A DNA stretch of 64,000 bases, taken from Nocardia xishanensis NBRC 101358 (GTDB lineage Bacteria > Actinomycetota > Actinomycetes > Mycobacteriales > Mycobacteriaceae). The notes beneath the pieces were generated by a model that made no database searches, was not told the origin of the DNA, and worked only from the letters and a program-made list of their open reading frames with translations. This document shows positions 8,636 to 24,530 of this stretch, one piece after another; position 1 is the first letter of the stretch, and every line of letters starts with the position of its first letter. The stretch is from the NCBI RefSeq assembly GCF_001613365.1, contig NZ_BDCF01000015.1, positions 102,783-166,782 of the forward strand, read 5' to 3'. The translations under genes and the position numbers were made by a program.

Positions 8636-9003
8636 CCGGACGACGTTAGCGATCCAGCGCGGACTGGTGACCGATCCCGCTCGAGATGATGCGAAGTCCG
8701 CGCGGTCACGGCGATCTCCGCCAGATCGAGACGTGCTGACCGCTCTCGCTCGTGAAAGGCTCCCGCGCCCACCCGCCCCATCGCTCGCGCAGGCGTAGTC
8801 CGGCGAGTTCGGCCATGAGGTCCAGCGATGGTCGGCGACAGGACGCCGGGCAGATCCGGCGAGGTCATCCGCCCGGCGTGCGAATGGTCACAAGCCACAC
8901 AGATCCGCTGAGGCGTCCGCTCGTCGTGTCCACCACGGACAACCGGCCTGTGCCGCGACAGCGGTAGTCGCGACGAGCGCCTCGACCATCGAACCGCGGA
9001 GTG
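8636..9003. other. Intergenic region without a supported gene
   Basis: Several frames are open because of high GC, but none has a ribosome-binding site, family motif or consistent codon bias. No repeat of note was seen. Confidence 0.4.
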
Positions 9004-9372
9004 TCAGCTCGCTGTTCTGTCCGGGTCCAGGCTCGCCGCGGTGAGATTCCGGGCGGCGAAACCGGCGATGGTGCATGCCTGGCGCGCGCGGGCTTCCGGG
9101 TGCGCGGTGCGCTGTTCCAGCGCGGCACGGATCCTCTCCAATGATGCGGTGGCTTCGCTGGTCGCTCGACGCAGCACGGCGTACCGGTGGTCGAGTTCGC
9201 GGTAAGCGAGGTCGATGTCGCAGTAGTGACGGTATAGATCATCGATGTGGTCGAGCAGGTCCTCTACCTCGCGTGTGGTCAGCGTGAGGTTTGGATGTTC
9301 CTCCCCCGAGAGAATCGCCTCGGCCGCGATCTCGGCACAGCGAGCGTGCAGTACATCGAGGATGTCGGGCAC
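9004..9372 (-). CDS. Hypothetical helical (coiled-coil) protein
   Basis: A 122-residue, predominantly helical protein rich in Ala, Arg, Glu and Leu with heptad-like spacing (EVEDLLDHIDDLYRHYCDID; later ATASLERIRAALEQR). No enzyme motif is visible. The GTG at 9372 is chosen because GGGAGG lies eight bases upstream; the frame stays open to 9504 but has no comparable site there. It is divergent from the large carboxylase gene, so it could be a small regulator or accessory protein, but nothing proves it. Confidence 0.6.
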   Translation of the reverse strand: MPDILDVLHARCAEIAAEAILSGEEHPNLTLTTREVEDLLDHIDDLYRHYCDIDLAYRELDHRYAVLRRATSEATASLERIRAALEQRTAHPEARARQACTIAGFAARNLTAASLDPDRTAS

Positions 9373-9579
9373 ACAGATCACCTCCCACACCGCGGCGGAG
9401 CGTTCCAGAGCTTCTCGGGCGCACTTCCGGCGATCGTATACGGCCCGCCGTCGCGCGGCCCGGAAATCAAGGGAAACATGTGTCGGAGAAGCGCTGAAGG
9501 TCAATGCATCTCGCGAGTCGTCGAGTCCGCTCGGTGGCGAGCGCCTGGAAGGCCCGAAACGCTACTGCATCCAGAGGCA

Positions 9580-9594
9580 ATACCTATTAGGTAT
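9580..9594. promoter_or_regulatory. Perfect palindrome upstream of the acyl-CoA carboxylase
   Basis: ATACCTATTAGGTAT is a perfect inverted repeat around one central base, in an A/T-rich island about 200 bp upstream of the carboxylase start. Its size and symmetry suit a GntR, MarR or TetR-type repressor or a promoter-region operator. Confidence 0.5.
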
Positions 9595-9701
9595 ACCGAC
9601 GCGTTCGAACAGTTCCGTCAGCCGCCGAGGATTTCCTCGACTGCTGTCATAACCTCAACGGAGAGATTGCCCACGATACGCGCGGGTAACAGCCTGACGC
9701 C

Positions 9702-9727
9702 GTGCACCTGCGAAAATGGAGGTGCAC
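9702..9727 (+). promoter_or_regulatory. Inverted repeat in the carboxylase 5' region
   Basis: GTGCACCT and AGGTGCAC form perfect 8-bp arms around a 10-base loop (GCGAAAATGG), 64 bp before the GTG start. It could be a protein operator or, if transcribed, an mRNA hairpin affecting translation or elongation. Confidence 0.45.
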
Positions 9728-9790
9728 ACTACGCGGGACCGGTAGACGTAACCAGCCCGACCGGGCCAGTTCTGTGAAAGGAGCCGGCGA

Positions 9791-15253
<5,463 letters not shown>

Positions 15254-15262
15254 TCCCACATG

Positions 15263-15308
15263 CCCTCTCGATTGCTCGCTGCCGGTCGGCGGTGAGCAAT
15301 CGAGGGGC
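15263..15308 (+). terminator. Strong hairpin after the carboxylase gene
   Basis: CTCGATTGCTC (15267-15277) pairs perfectly with GAGCAATCGAG (15294-15304), and the flanking CC/GG pairs extend the stem. It starts 10 bases after the stop codon and has no U-tract, as is usual for actinobacterial intrinsic terminators. The remaining bases to 15606 show no gene. Confidence 0.65.
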
Positions 15309-15606
15309 GGCGAGATAACCGCTTTCCGCGGATCTTCCTATGCCGTCGGATGCGCGTGCAGCCGGGGAGCGCCGCGCGACCGGTTGCCTGAGGTCGGCGG
15401 CGGCGAAGGTGCTGACGTAGTCGGCCAGGGACGCGCCGCGGTAGCAGGCTCAGCCGGACCCGCCGCCGCGGAAGAGTGCGCGGAGGGCGACTGTCAGGTG
15501 CTTCGTGATCGACGCTTGTGCTTGGCCTGCTTTGTCGGAGGAACCTGCGGCACCACCGCGTCCGAATCCCGCACTGCGGCAAAGAGACCGGTGACCTGCT
15601 TTCGTG

Positions 15607-16791
15607 TCAGGTGGGGGTGCCGCCGCGAAGCCAGTCGGACCAGGGGATGCTCCAGTCGCCGTTCTGCCAGATGTCGAGGGGGTCGCCGCCTGTGTTGCGG
15701 ACCTCGACGACGTCGCCGGGGATCACGAAGTCGTAGAACCACGCGGCATCGTTGGGGGAGATGTTCAGGCAGCCATGTGAGACGTTGGTGTTGCCTTGGG
15801 CCCACATGGTCGAGGCGAGTTCGTGGACGAAGATTCCGTCGTGGCTGATGCGGACCGCGTGGTTGATGCTCGTGCGGTAGCCGCCGGAGTTGGTGGGCAG
15901 GCCGTAGGTGGCCGAGTCCATGATCACCGGGTTGTTCTGGTCCAGCACGGTGTAGATGCCGGGGCGGGTCCAGAACGACAGGTATCTGCCGCCGACTACC
16001 GAGGTGCCGCCCTTGCCCATCGATGTGGGCATGGTGCGCACCAGGTTCCCGTTGTCGTAGACCTCGATCTGTTTGGTGTCGTCGTCGGCGATCGCGACGT
16101 GCGCGGGGCCGATGACCACCGACACCTGTTGGTTGCGCAGGCCGTAGCGGCCCTCGCCGAGCGCGACTCCGAAGAGGTCGGCCTCGATCGTGATCCTGGT
16201 TCCCGGCGCGTGATACTGCTCCGGCCGCCAGTGCGCGTTGTGATCGTCGAGCCAGTACCAGGCACCGGTGACGGCGGGCTGGGTGGTGACTTTCAGGTGG
16301 CGTTCCGCGGCGGCCCGGTCGACGGGTTCGTCGAATTGGGCGACGAGCACGAAACCCACTCCGTAGGTGTCGTTTTCGGCCAGCTCGACGAGATTGGCCG
16401 AGCGCAGGGAGACGTCGATGAGCTGTTGGGGTCTCACCGTGGTGCATGTCGTCGTCCCGGTGACGTCGCCTGCTTCGCCTTGCGCCACGGCTCTCGCGGT
16501 GTAGGTGTGTCCGTAGCCGAGCGGTTCGGCACTGGTCCAGGTTCGATGATCGGGTGCCGGTGCGCCGGGCAGTGACCTGCCCGTTTCGTCGATCCATTCG
16601 ACCGACCGCAGTGTCCCGTCGGTGACCGTGACCGTCCCGGGGCTGCGCGCATCGACGTCGCGGGCGCCCGGTGGAGGATCGAATCGGATCGTCGCGGGTT
16701 TGGGGGGTGCGGGTTCTCCTGCGCATCCCGCCATGGCGAGGCCACCAGCACCGGCGAAGCCGATCAGGAGCCGACGACGTCCCAATGCCAC
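15607..16791 (-). CDS. L,D-transpeptidase lipoprotein (YkuD domain)
   Basis: A 394-residue cell-wall enzyme forming 3-3 peptidoglycan cross-links. The N-terminus is basic with a twin-arginine-like GRRRLLIG followed by the lipobox AMAGC, so it is exported and lipidated. Ig-like domains (about 35-255) precede the YkuD catalytic domain, which carries a conserved His in HDGIFVHE and the Cys motif SHGCLNISP. A C-terminal tail with Trp residues matches LdtMt2-like enzymes. The GTG at 16791 follows GGGAG and places the signal sequence correctly; the frame upstream is open but lacks a signal. Confidence 0.9.
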   Translation of the reverse strand: MALGRRRLLIGFAGAGGLAMAGCAGEPAPPKPATIRFDPPPGARDVDARSPGTVTVTDGTLRSVEWIDETGRSLPGAPAPDHRTWTSAEPLGYGHTYTARAVAQGEAGDVTGTTTCTTVRPQQLIDVSLRSANLVELAENDTYGVGFVLVAQFDEPVDRAAAERHLKVTTQPAVTGAWYWLDDHNAHWRPEQYHAPGTRITIEADLFGVALGEGRYGLRNQQVSVVIGPAHVAIADDDTKQIEVYDNGNLVRTMPTSMGKGGTSVVGGRYLSFWTRPGIYTVLDQNNPVIMDSATYGLPTNSGGYRTSINHAVRISHDGIFVHELASTMWAQGNTNVSHGCLNISPNDAAWFYDFVIPGDVVEVRNTGGDPLDIWQNGDWSIPWSDWLRGGTPT

Positions 16792-16921
16792 CGCATATCT
16801 CCCTTCGCTGGGTGCAGCAGGGCCGACCTCTGTCCGCCAGCATGTGGCAGCTTCGCGCCTGCCGAGACCCCAACGAGCGGTATCTCCACCGATCCGTCGC
16901 ACAACCGACACCGTTCCGCGA

Positions 16922-16939
16922 TTGTCCGTTTTCGGACAA
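16922..16939. promoter_or_regulatory. Palindrome upstream of the L,D-transpeptidase
   Basis: TTGTCCGTTTTCGGACAA has perfect 7-bp arms around TTTT, 131 bp upstream of the gene. It may be an operator or a bidirectional terminator. The rest of 16792-17107 shows no gene. Confidence 0.4.
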
Positions 16940-17107
16940 AACGGTCATGAGATGGAAGGTATCGGCTCGATCGCGACTCGGCTGCCGGGCGCTGAGCGAG
17001 ACGATGGCGTCGAATACGAGCGGTCGGCCGGGAGCGATTCGCTCTCTGAATTGTCTTGCGAAAGGGGACTCTCGCGTCACTGCGGGCGCGTAGGGCGCGG
17101 CGAATCT

Positions 17108-18241
<1,134 letters not shown>

Positions 18242-18832
18242 CTACAGATGCGGCTGCTGGTGCAGGCCCTGATCCGGCGCGTCCGACCCGTCGGTTTCCT
18301 GTTCGGGGAAAGGGCTGCCATTTCGGCGGGTATGTCCGATGCCTCGCCATCCCAGTGGGAGTTGGACGCGGCCGGCCCGGATATCGCCGATGAGTTGCGC
18401 GTAGCCTTCACGAACCTCGCCGAGGTGGACCCACGCCGAGTGCCGAAGCTCCTCGCAGTCGGCGTGCAGCACCGTCCACCACGCCTCGGCGTAGGTCTTC
18501 GCGACGTGACTGATCACCTCGCCGAAGGAGTGCGTGTGGCGGCGGGCGCAGCGGCTGTGGCGGACGTAGAACGCCGCCCAAGAGTTGATCTTGTCGATGA
18601 CCTTCCCGATTTCCGCGTGGAGGGCGGCCTCGGTGGTGTCGGGTGAATGCCGAGGATTCAGAACCGCCGAAATCAAGGCGGCGTGTAAATCGCCGAGTTC
18701 TCTCGCCCACGCGATCAGCGGCAACGGCTCGGCGAGACGGCCGCCGATCGCGGCCAACAGCTGGTCCGGCGACAGCAGAGATCCCGCATCCGTCTCCCGC
18801 TCGTCCGGTGCCGCCGCCATGCTCGCGTCCAT
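18242..18832 (-). CDS. DUF4254 domain-containing protein
   Basis: A 196-residue, mainly helical protein. The layout LLAAIGGRL, then ELGDLHAALIS, EIGKVIDKINSW, HTHSFGEVISHVAKTYAEAW and LGEVREGYAQLIGDIRAGR matches the DUF4254 family, which is common and paralogous in Nocardia. Function is unknown; there is no signal peptide or membrane segment. The ATG at 18832 is chosen, and an alternative ATG at 18874 would add 14 residues. It stands alone with no visible operon. Confidence 0.65.
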   Translation of the reverse strand: MDASMAAAPDERETDAGSLLSPDQLLAAIGGRLAEPLPLIAWARELGDLHAALISAVLNPRHSPDTTEAALHAEIGKVIDKINSWAAFYVRHSRCARRHTHSFGEVISHVAKTYAEAWWTVLHADCEELRHSAWVHLGEVREGYAQLIGDIRAGRVQLPLGWRGIGHTRRNGSPFPEQETDGSDAPDQGLHQQPHL

Positions 18833-19503
18833 GGCGATTACGAGTCCTTCACCGCAGGCCGACGATTCGGGCACGCCAAATGGCCCTTCGTTTCCAGGCT
18901 GTCGCAGTCGAGGAGCGAGGTCGCTAGCGAATGATGTTGTGTGGCAGCGAAGTTCGTTGCCGGCGACGGGAGTGTGGGGGACGTCGTGGGGGCTGGCTGC
19001 TCGGACTCAGGGGCGGTGACGCGGTGGATGGTGACCATCTGGCAGCGAGGGCTCATGGCGTGGGGCGACCGCCCGCTGCGGCTGGTGGCGACCTTGTGGT
19101 CGCCGCCTCGGGCGACGCGGGTCGAGATGCCATGGCCAAAGCGATCGGTCATGTCAAGCGCGGATCCGAGGATGCCGTCGAGTCCATACGTGAGCGGTGC
19201 TCACTGATTGTCACAGGTGCCGGACCGCACGAGCCGTTCCACATCGCCAGTTCCGGGAGCAAGCAACGGCTGCTCACGGTGATTGCCGTCGGCGGTGCGA
19301 ACCCCTGGTCGGCGCCGCGACCGCTAGACGTGGTGCGCAGATCCCGCGGGCCGCGGAAGTGGGGTCGGATGTGGAGTTGGGAGGCACGTCGTTCGCTCGC
19401 GGCCTCGGTTGGATAGGCGTGCTGTCGCATATTCGATTGCTCAGATGTAGTGGAAGTTGATGCACCAAGTGCACCGCTGTGACTCGGCGCATAATGCTAA
19501 TAC
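18833..19503. other. Intergenic region without a confident gene
   Basis: Open frames exist on both strands (for example plus 18941-19207 starting GTG) but they compete with each other, lack family motifs and have uneven codon bias. The last 60 bases turn A/T-rich and contain TAATGCTAATACT, a likely -10 region for the tetR gene that follows. Confidence 0.4.
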
Positions 19504-19521
19504 TGACTGCGCACTCAGTCA
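19504..19521. promoter_or_regulatory. TetR operator with adjoining promoter
   Basis: TGACTGCGCACTCAGTCA has perfect 6-bp arms TGACTG/CAGTCA around six bases. It directly follows the A/T-rich TAATGCTAATAC, so bound repressor would sit at the -10/+1 region. Autoregulation of the TetR gene at 19556 is inferred. Confidence 0.55.
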
Positions 19522-19555
19522 ACGAGCGGGTAGTGGACGCTGGAGTGTGCCTGAA

Positions 19556-20275
19556 ATGGGACGACGAGGGGTGGTGTCGGTGGGTAGGCGTGCGGCGGAG
19601 CCTGGCAAGTCGGGTGCGATTCTGGATACTTTTACGCGCCATGTTGCCGAGAAAGGGTACGACGGGACCAGTTTCAGTGGCGTCGCGAATGAGCTGGGCA
19701 TCTCCCAGGGCTTGATCGTGCACCACTACGGCACGAAGGCTCGCTTGCTGGAAGCGCTGCACATTTCCTACATGCGGCAGCGGATCGATGAGGCGGAGCG
19801 CATCATGTCGGCGTTTCCTACGCCGAGCGAACAGCTCGCCGCGCTGTTGCACGCGTCCATCCTCTACCAGGTGGTCGACCGAAACCGGACCGTCGCATTC
19901 CAGCGTGAGGTCGCGCGGTTCGCACAGCAGGAGGAGAACTCCGAGGGACGCAAGCTGCGCAGGCATTACATCGGAATGCTGCACGGCTTGCTCGACGCGG
20001 GCATTGCCGCGGGTGAGTTCCGGCCCATCGATATCAGTATCCGGAGCCTGCTCATCTTCGGCGCCGCGCAATGGGCGTGGACGTGGTTCGAGCCGGAGGG
20101 GCGTGGGGCCGCCGAGCGGGTCGGTGCCGAACTGGTAGATCTCACTCTTGGATCTCTGCTGATAGATCGGACATCGCTGCCACGTCTCAGCGATCCCGGC
20201 GGCCCGCTCGTCGCCACGGTGATCAAGATCATCACTGCGGCAGCGGGGCCGCCGAAAGAACTGCCGGACCGATGA
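19556..20275 (+). CDS. TetR family transcriptional regulator
   Basis: About 240 residues, with the HTH at residues 30-75 (GTSFSGVANELGISQGLIVH, then HYGTKARLLEAL) and a long helical ligand domain typical of larger TetR members. The ATG at 19556 is taken; GTG codons at 19574 or 19580 after GAGGGG are equally plausible starts. Preceded by its own operator-like palindrome. The neighbours do not reveal a target. Confidence 0.8.
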   Translation: MGRRGVVSVGRRAAEPGKSGAILDTFTRHVAEKGYDGTSFSGVANELGISQGLIVHHYGTKARLLEALHISYMRQRIDEAERIMSAFPTPSEQLAALLHASILYQVVDRNRTVAFQREVARFAQQEENSEGRKLRRHYIGMLHGLLDAGIAAGEFRPIDISIRSLLIFGAAQWAWTWFEPEGRGAAERVGAELVDLTLGSLLIDRTSLPRLSDPGGPLVATVIKIITAAAGPPKELPDR

Positions 20276-20546
20276 CCATTCCCGCGATCGGCTGCGGCGT
20301 GCCCACCTCGCCACCGCTCGTCTCCGGCGATAGCACGCATCGAACCCCGTCACGGCGTTATGTCGTGTCTGCCGCCAGATCGATGAGGCGGGCGCGGACC
20401 AAATCTGGGCGTTCGTCGGATCGCCGGGCGGCTACCGAACCACCGTCTGTGGGTGGAGCCGGCCACCGACCGCGGGTGGAGAGCGAACCGTTCGGCACCG
20501 TCCAGTTCGGTGACGACGCGTTGGCATCGTGGAGTGCGTTCGGTGC

Positions 20547-22205
20547 TCAGCGGGATTGCTTCGCCGGGTCGAGCAAGTGCGTGCGGGCATAGGCGATGGC
20601 CTCGGGGGTGTGTTCGAAGATCTGGGAGTCACCTCCCGGCGGGAGGGCGCCGATCGCGGCAAGGCGCCGGCGGTGGTCGTCGCGTAGGCCGGACATGAGC
20701 ACAGTGATGTGGTGGTGGTCGAGTTTGCCGATAGCGTCTTTGAGCACGAGGGCGCCGGTGGTGTCGAGGGCGGTGATGTGGGACATGCGCAGGATGACGA
20801 CGCGGACGTCGGATACCTCGGCCAGTTCGAGGAGGAATCGGTGGGCTGCCGCGAAGAACAGCGGTCCGTCGATGCGGTAGGCCACGATGTGGTCGTGCAG
20901 CAGTCGATGCTCTTCGGCCAGGTGCGTGGCGTCCTCGGCCGGGGTGTCGAGTGGGATCTGCTGCAGGCGGGCTTCTTTGGCGACGGCCCGCAGGGCGAGC
21001 ACGACGGCGATGCCGACGCCGATGGCGACAGCGGCGACCAGGTCCATCACGACGGTGACGCCGAAGGTGATGGTCATGATCGCGGCGTCGCCTTTCGAGG
21101 CGCGGGCGATCGCCGCCAGAGACGCGGTTTCGACCATCCGTACGGTGGTGGCGAGCAGCACCCCGGCCAGCGCGGCCAGCGGGATGTCGGCAACCACGCC
21201 GGCGGCGGTGTAGATGATCGCGGCCAGCACGACGGCGTGGGTGAGCGCGGCCAGGCGGGTGCGGGCGCCGGAACGAGCGTTCACCGCGGTGCGGGCGATC
21301 GCACCCGTGGCCGGCACACCACCGAACATCGGCGCGACGATGTTGGCCAGGCCTTGTCCGAACAGTTCCCGGTCGGGGTTGTGGCGGGTGCCGACGGCCA
21401 TCGCGTCTGCCGCGGTCGCCGACAGCAGCGACTCCAGCGCGGCGAGCGCGGCGACCGCCAGCGCGGGCCCGATCAGGGAGCCGAGCTGATCGAGGTGCAC
21501 GAATCCGAGCGTGGGAGCGGCCAGTCCGGAGGGGATCTCGCCGATCGGGGCGAGGTCGAGGTCCAGTGCTTGCGCCGCGACGGTGGCTGCGGCCACCGCG
21601 ACCAGCGCGATGGGCAGCTTCGGCAGGTACCGGCCTCCCGCCAGCACGGCCGCCGCCACCAGCAGCGCCGTCGCGAGGGTCACCGGGTGGGGGTGCGCAA
21701 CGTATTGCCGCACCGCCTCGAACGCCGTCTGCCACACCTTCTCGCCCTCGGCGTGGGCGATACCGAGAGCGGAGGGGAACTGTTGCAGGGCGATGACGAC
21801 GGCGATCCCGGCGGTGAAGCCCTCGATCACCGGGGCCGGCATGTAGCGCACTGCCCTGCCGACCCCGGCGACCGCGAGCACCACCAGCACGAGGCCGGCC
21901 ATCAGCCCCACGGCCAGCACTCCGCCCCCGCCATACTGATGAAAGATCGGTACCAAGACCACGGTCATCGCCCCGGTCGGCCCGGACACCTGCAACCGGG
22001 ACCCGCCGAAGACCGCCGCCACCGCGCCCGCGATGACCGCGGTCGCCAGACCGGCAGCCGCACCCAGGCCGGAGCTGATGCCGAACCCGAGCGCCAGCGG
22101 GAGCGCGACCAACGCGACCATGAGCCCTGATAGCAGGTCCGCGCCGGGTGCACGGACCGCCGGGCTCCAGTCCGACCGAGACGGCAGGAGTGCGCGCACG
22201 CTCAC
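20547..22205 (-). CDS. SulP-family anion transporter with STAS domain
   Basis: A 552-residue SLC26/SulP transporter. The N-terminal half has 12-14 hydrophobic segments (start [20 protein letters not shown]; conserved [14 protein letters not shown] and [20 protein letters not shown]). A cytosolic STAS domain follows from about 430 ([17 protein letters not shown]). The GTG start lies inside the stop of pckG (GTGA, 4-bp overlap), so it is translationally coupled to PEP carboxykinase. Bicarbonate is therefore a more attractive substrate than sulfate, because PEPCK chemistry involves CO2; this is an inference. Confidence 0.9.
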   Translation of the reverse strand: MSVRALLPSRSDWSPAVRAPGADLLSGLMVALVALPLALGFGISSGLGAAAGLATAVIAGAVAAVFGGSRLQVSGPTGAMTVVLVPIFHQYGGGGVLAVGLMAGLVLVVLAVAGVGRAVRYMPAPVIEGFTAGIAVVIALQQFPSALGIAHAEGEKVWQTAFEAVRQYVAHPHPVTLATALLVAAAVLAGGRYLPKLPIALVAVAAATVAAQALDLDLAPIGEIPSGLAAPTLGFVHLDQLGSLIGPALAVAALAALESLLSATAADAMAVGTRHNPDRELFGQGLANIVAPMFGGVPATGAIARTAVNARSGARTRLAALTHAVVLAAIIYTAAGVVADIPLAALAGVLLATTVRMVETASLAAIARASKGDAAIMTITFGVTVVMDLVAAVAIGVGIAVVLALRAVAKEARLQQIPLDTPAEDATHLAEEHRLLHDHIVAYRIDGPLFFAAAHRFLLELAEVSDVRVVILRMSHITALDTTGALVLKDAIGKLDHHHITVLMSGLRDDHRRRLAAIGALPPGGDSQIFEHTPEAIAYARTHLLDPAKQSR

Positions 22206-24034
22206 CAGGCGGCGGCCAGACGCAGTTTCAACCCCGCGAGCTGCTCGCGCAGCTGTTCGGGCAGCCGGTTGCCGCCGATAGTGGCGTACCACTCGTCGAT
22301 CGATTGGACTTCCCGGACCCACTCCTCGAGATCGACGGCCAGCGCCTGTGCGACCGACTTCCGGTCATTCTCGTCGAGGCCGGACATATCCAGCGAGTCA
22401 ACGGTCGGCACGTACCCGATAGGCGTCTCGACGGCTTCGGCGGTGCCGTCCAGGCGATCCAGCGCCCACTTCAACACGCGCACGTTGTCACCGAAGCCGG
22501 GCCACAGAAACTCGCCCTCCGGACCGCGGCGGAACCAATTGACCTGGAAGATCTTGGGGAGCTTCGCCGGATCGGCGGCGGCGCCGAGTCGCAGCCAGTG
22601 CGCGAAGTAGTCGCCGACGTGGTAGCCCAGGAACGGCAGCATCGCCATCGGATCCCGCCGCACCACTCCCACCGCTCCTGCCGCTGCCGCGGTGGTTTCC
22701 GACGAAAGCACCGACGCGGTGAACACCCCGTGTTCCCAGTCGAGGGTCTCGGCCACCAGCGGCACCGTCGTCTTGCGGCGGCCGCCGAAGAAGATCGCCG
22801 AGATCGGTACCCCGGTCGGGTCGTTCCACTCCGGCGCCACGGACGGGCACTGTTCGATCGGGGTGCAGTAGCGGGAATTCGGATGGGCGGCAGGGTTTTC
22901 CGACCGCGGGGTCCAGTCTCGGCCGTGCCAGTCGATCAGGTGCGCGGGCGGGGTGTCGGTCAAGCCTTCCCACCACACGTCGCCGTCATCGGTGCGGGCG
23001 GTGTTGGTGAAGATCGAATTTCCGGCATCGAGTGTGGCGATCGCGTTCGGATTGGTGCGTGCCCCCGTACCGGGCGCGACACCGAAGAATCCGGCCTCCG
23101 GGTTCACCGCCCACAACCGGCCGTCGGCGCCGAACCGCATCCAGGCGATGTCGTCACCGATCGTCTCCGCGCGCCAGCCCGGCAAGGCGGGCTCGAGCAT
23201 GGCGAGGTTGGTCTTGCCGCACGAGGACGGGAACGCCGCCGCGATGTAGTGGGTCTTGCCTTGCGGGGAGGTGAGTTTGAGGATCAGCATGTGCTCGGCC
23301 AGCCACCCCTCGTCGCGGCCGAGTACCGAGGCGATCCGCAGCGCGAAACATTTCTTCCCCAGCAGCGCGTTCCCGCCGTAACCCGAGCCGTAGCTCCAGA
23401 TCTCCCGGCGCTCGGGAAAATGCGAGATGTACTTGGTCGTATCACACGGCCACGCCACATCGGCTTGGCCCGCGCCCAGCGGTGCGCCGACCGAATGCAG
23501 GCACTTCACGAAGTCGGTTCCATCGGTGAGCTGCTCCCACACCGGTGTGCCCGAGCGGGTCATGATCTGCATCGACACCGCCACATACTCCGAATCGGTG
23601 ATCTGCACACCGTATTTCGGGTCTTCGGCGTCCAGCGGCCCCATGCAGAAGGCGATCACATACATCGTTCGCCCCGCCATGGCCCCGCGGTAGTGCTCGG
23701 TCATCAGCGTGCGCATGTCCAGCGGGTCGACCCAGTTGTTGGTCGGGCCCGCGTCCTCGCGACTCTCGCAGCAGATGAAGGTGCGGTCCTCCACCCGCGC
23801 CACGTCGTCGGGATCCGACACACACCAGAAGGAGTTCGGCTTCGCCTCGAGGGGTACGAAGGTGCCCTTCTCGACCAGCAGCCCGGTGAGCCGGTCCCAC
23901 TCGGCTCGCGAGCCGTCACAGAAGACGATGCGATCCGGCGCGGTCAGCTCCGCGATTTCGGCGACCCACGCGAGCATGCCTTCGTGGTCGGTCGGTGCCT
24001 CCATGGTCGCGGCAGTGCCGGGATGATCCGTCAC
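22202..24034 (-). CDS. pckG: Phosphoenolpyruvate carboxykinase (GTP)
   Basis: A 610-residue GTP-dependent PEPCK interconverting oxaloacetate + GTP with PEP + CO2 + GDP at the gluconeogenesis/anaplerosis node. The P-loop kinase motif is FPSSCGKTN. The substrate-binding Arg/Tyr region ([15 protein letters not shown]), the metal-binding region (WMRFG) and the guanine-pocket motif (FQVNWFRRG) are all present. The length matches the family. The GTG start follows AAGGAG. It heads an operon with the SulP transporter, and an A/T-rich motif shared with the ArsR operator precedes it. Confidence 0.95.
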   Translation of the reverse strand: MTDHPGTAATMEAPTDHEGMLAWVAEIAELTAPDRIVFCDGSRAEWDRLTGLLVEKGTFVPLEAKPNSFWCVSDPDDVARVEDRTFICCESREDAGPTNNWVDPLDMRTLMTEHYRGAMAGRTMYVIAFCMGPLDAEDPKYGVQITDSEYVAVSMQIMTRSGTPVWEQLTDGTDFVKCLHSVGAPLGAGQADVAWPCDTTKYISHFPERREIWSYGSGYGGNALLGKKCFALRIASVLGRDEGWLAEHMLILKLTSPQGKTHYIAAAFPSSCGKTNLAMLEPALPGWRAETIGDDIAWMRFGADGRLWAVNPEAGFFGVAPGTGARTNPNAIATLDAGNSIFTNTARTDDGDVWWEGLTDTPPAHLIDWHGRDWTPRSENPAAHPNSRYCTPIEQCPSVAPEWNDPTGVPISAIFFGGRRKTTVPLVAETLDWEHGVFTASVLSSETTAAAAGAVGVVRRDPMAMLPFLGYHVGDYFAHWLRLGAAADPAKLPKIFQVNWFRRGPEGEFLWPGFGDNVRVLKWALDRLDGTAEAVETPIGYVPTVDSLDMSGLDENDRKSVAQALAVDLEEWVREVQSIDEWYATIGGNRLPEQLREQLAGLKLRLAAAW

Positions 24035-24067
24035 GACTAATCTCTCCTTCGAAAACTGCTAGGTATT

Positions 24068-24085
24068 TAGTTTAGAAAAACTGCA
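24068..24085. promoter_or_regulatory. Possible ArsR-type site upstream of pckG
   Basis: TAGTTTAGAAAAACTGCA shares the core TAGTTTAG-(N)-AAAAC with the palindrome upstream of the arsR-like gene (24518-24530). It lies 34-51 bp before the pckG start in an A/T-rich gap, where repression by the neighbouring ArsR protein would make sense. Confidence 0.4.
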
Positions 24086-24121
24086 ATCAGTGACCGAGCG
24101 CACACCCCCCGGTAGCCACGG

Positions 24122-24451
24122 TCAGGCGGGTTGTTCGAGGGCTTCGACCTGACCGGCGACGACGCCGGTGAGGATGGCCCGCGCAACGGCCAACAGCTCG
24201 GCGACCTCGGTGGTGGTCAGTTCGTAGGTCACCGAGAGCCCTTCGCGGCGAGCGGTCACCAGGCCGGCGCGCCGCAGGATCGACAACTGCTGAGACAAGT
24301 TGGCCGCCTCGATGCCGATCTCGGTCAGCATCTCCGAAACGGCGTGCTCACGCTGGCTGAGCAGTTCGAGCACCCGCACCCGCACGGGATGTCCGAGTGT
24401 TTTGAAGAAGTCGGCTTTCATCTGGTAGAGCGGCCGTTGCGGTCCTGGCAT
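24122..24451 (-). CDS. ArsR/SmtB-family HTH regulator
   Basis: A 109-residue winged-helix protein. DFFKTLGHPVRVRVLELLSQ, NLSQQLSILRRAGLV and ARREGLSVTYEL follow the ArsR fold. It has no Cys at all, so the classical metal sites are missing and it is probably a metabolite or redox-independent sensor. The ATG at 24451 follows GGGAG. It is co-oriented upstream of pckG-SulP with 87 bp between, and its own promoter region carries a matching palindrome. Control of the PEPCK/SulP operon is the obvious hypothesis. Confidence 0.85.
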   Translation of the reverse strand: MPGPQRPLYQMKADFFKTLGHPVRVRVLELLSQREHAVSEMLTEIGIEAANLSQQLSILRRAGLVTARREGLSVTYELTTTEVAELLAVARAILTGVVAGQVEALEQPA

Positions 24452-24510
24452 CGACGAGTCACTCCCTTCCGCTCCACCTGACGGGCAGTGGTGACGTCCC
24501 TGCCCGGACT

Positions 24511-24530
24511 GTTTGCATAGTTTAGCAAAC
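24511..24530. promoter_or_regulatory. ArsR-type operator palindrome
   Basis: GTTTGCATAGTTTAGCAAAC has perfect GTTTGC/GCAAAC arms around eight A/T-rich bases, 60-79 bp upstream of the arsR-like start. It contains TAGTTTAG, repeated before pckG. Confidence 0.55.

Noticed and set aside
18941..19207. 88-codon plus-strand ORF with GTG start
   Set aside because: Competing frames on both strands, no motif, irregular codon usage.
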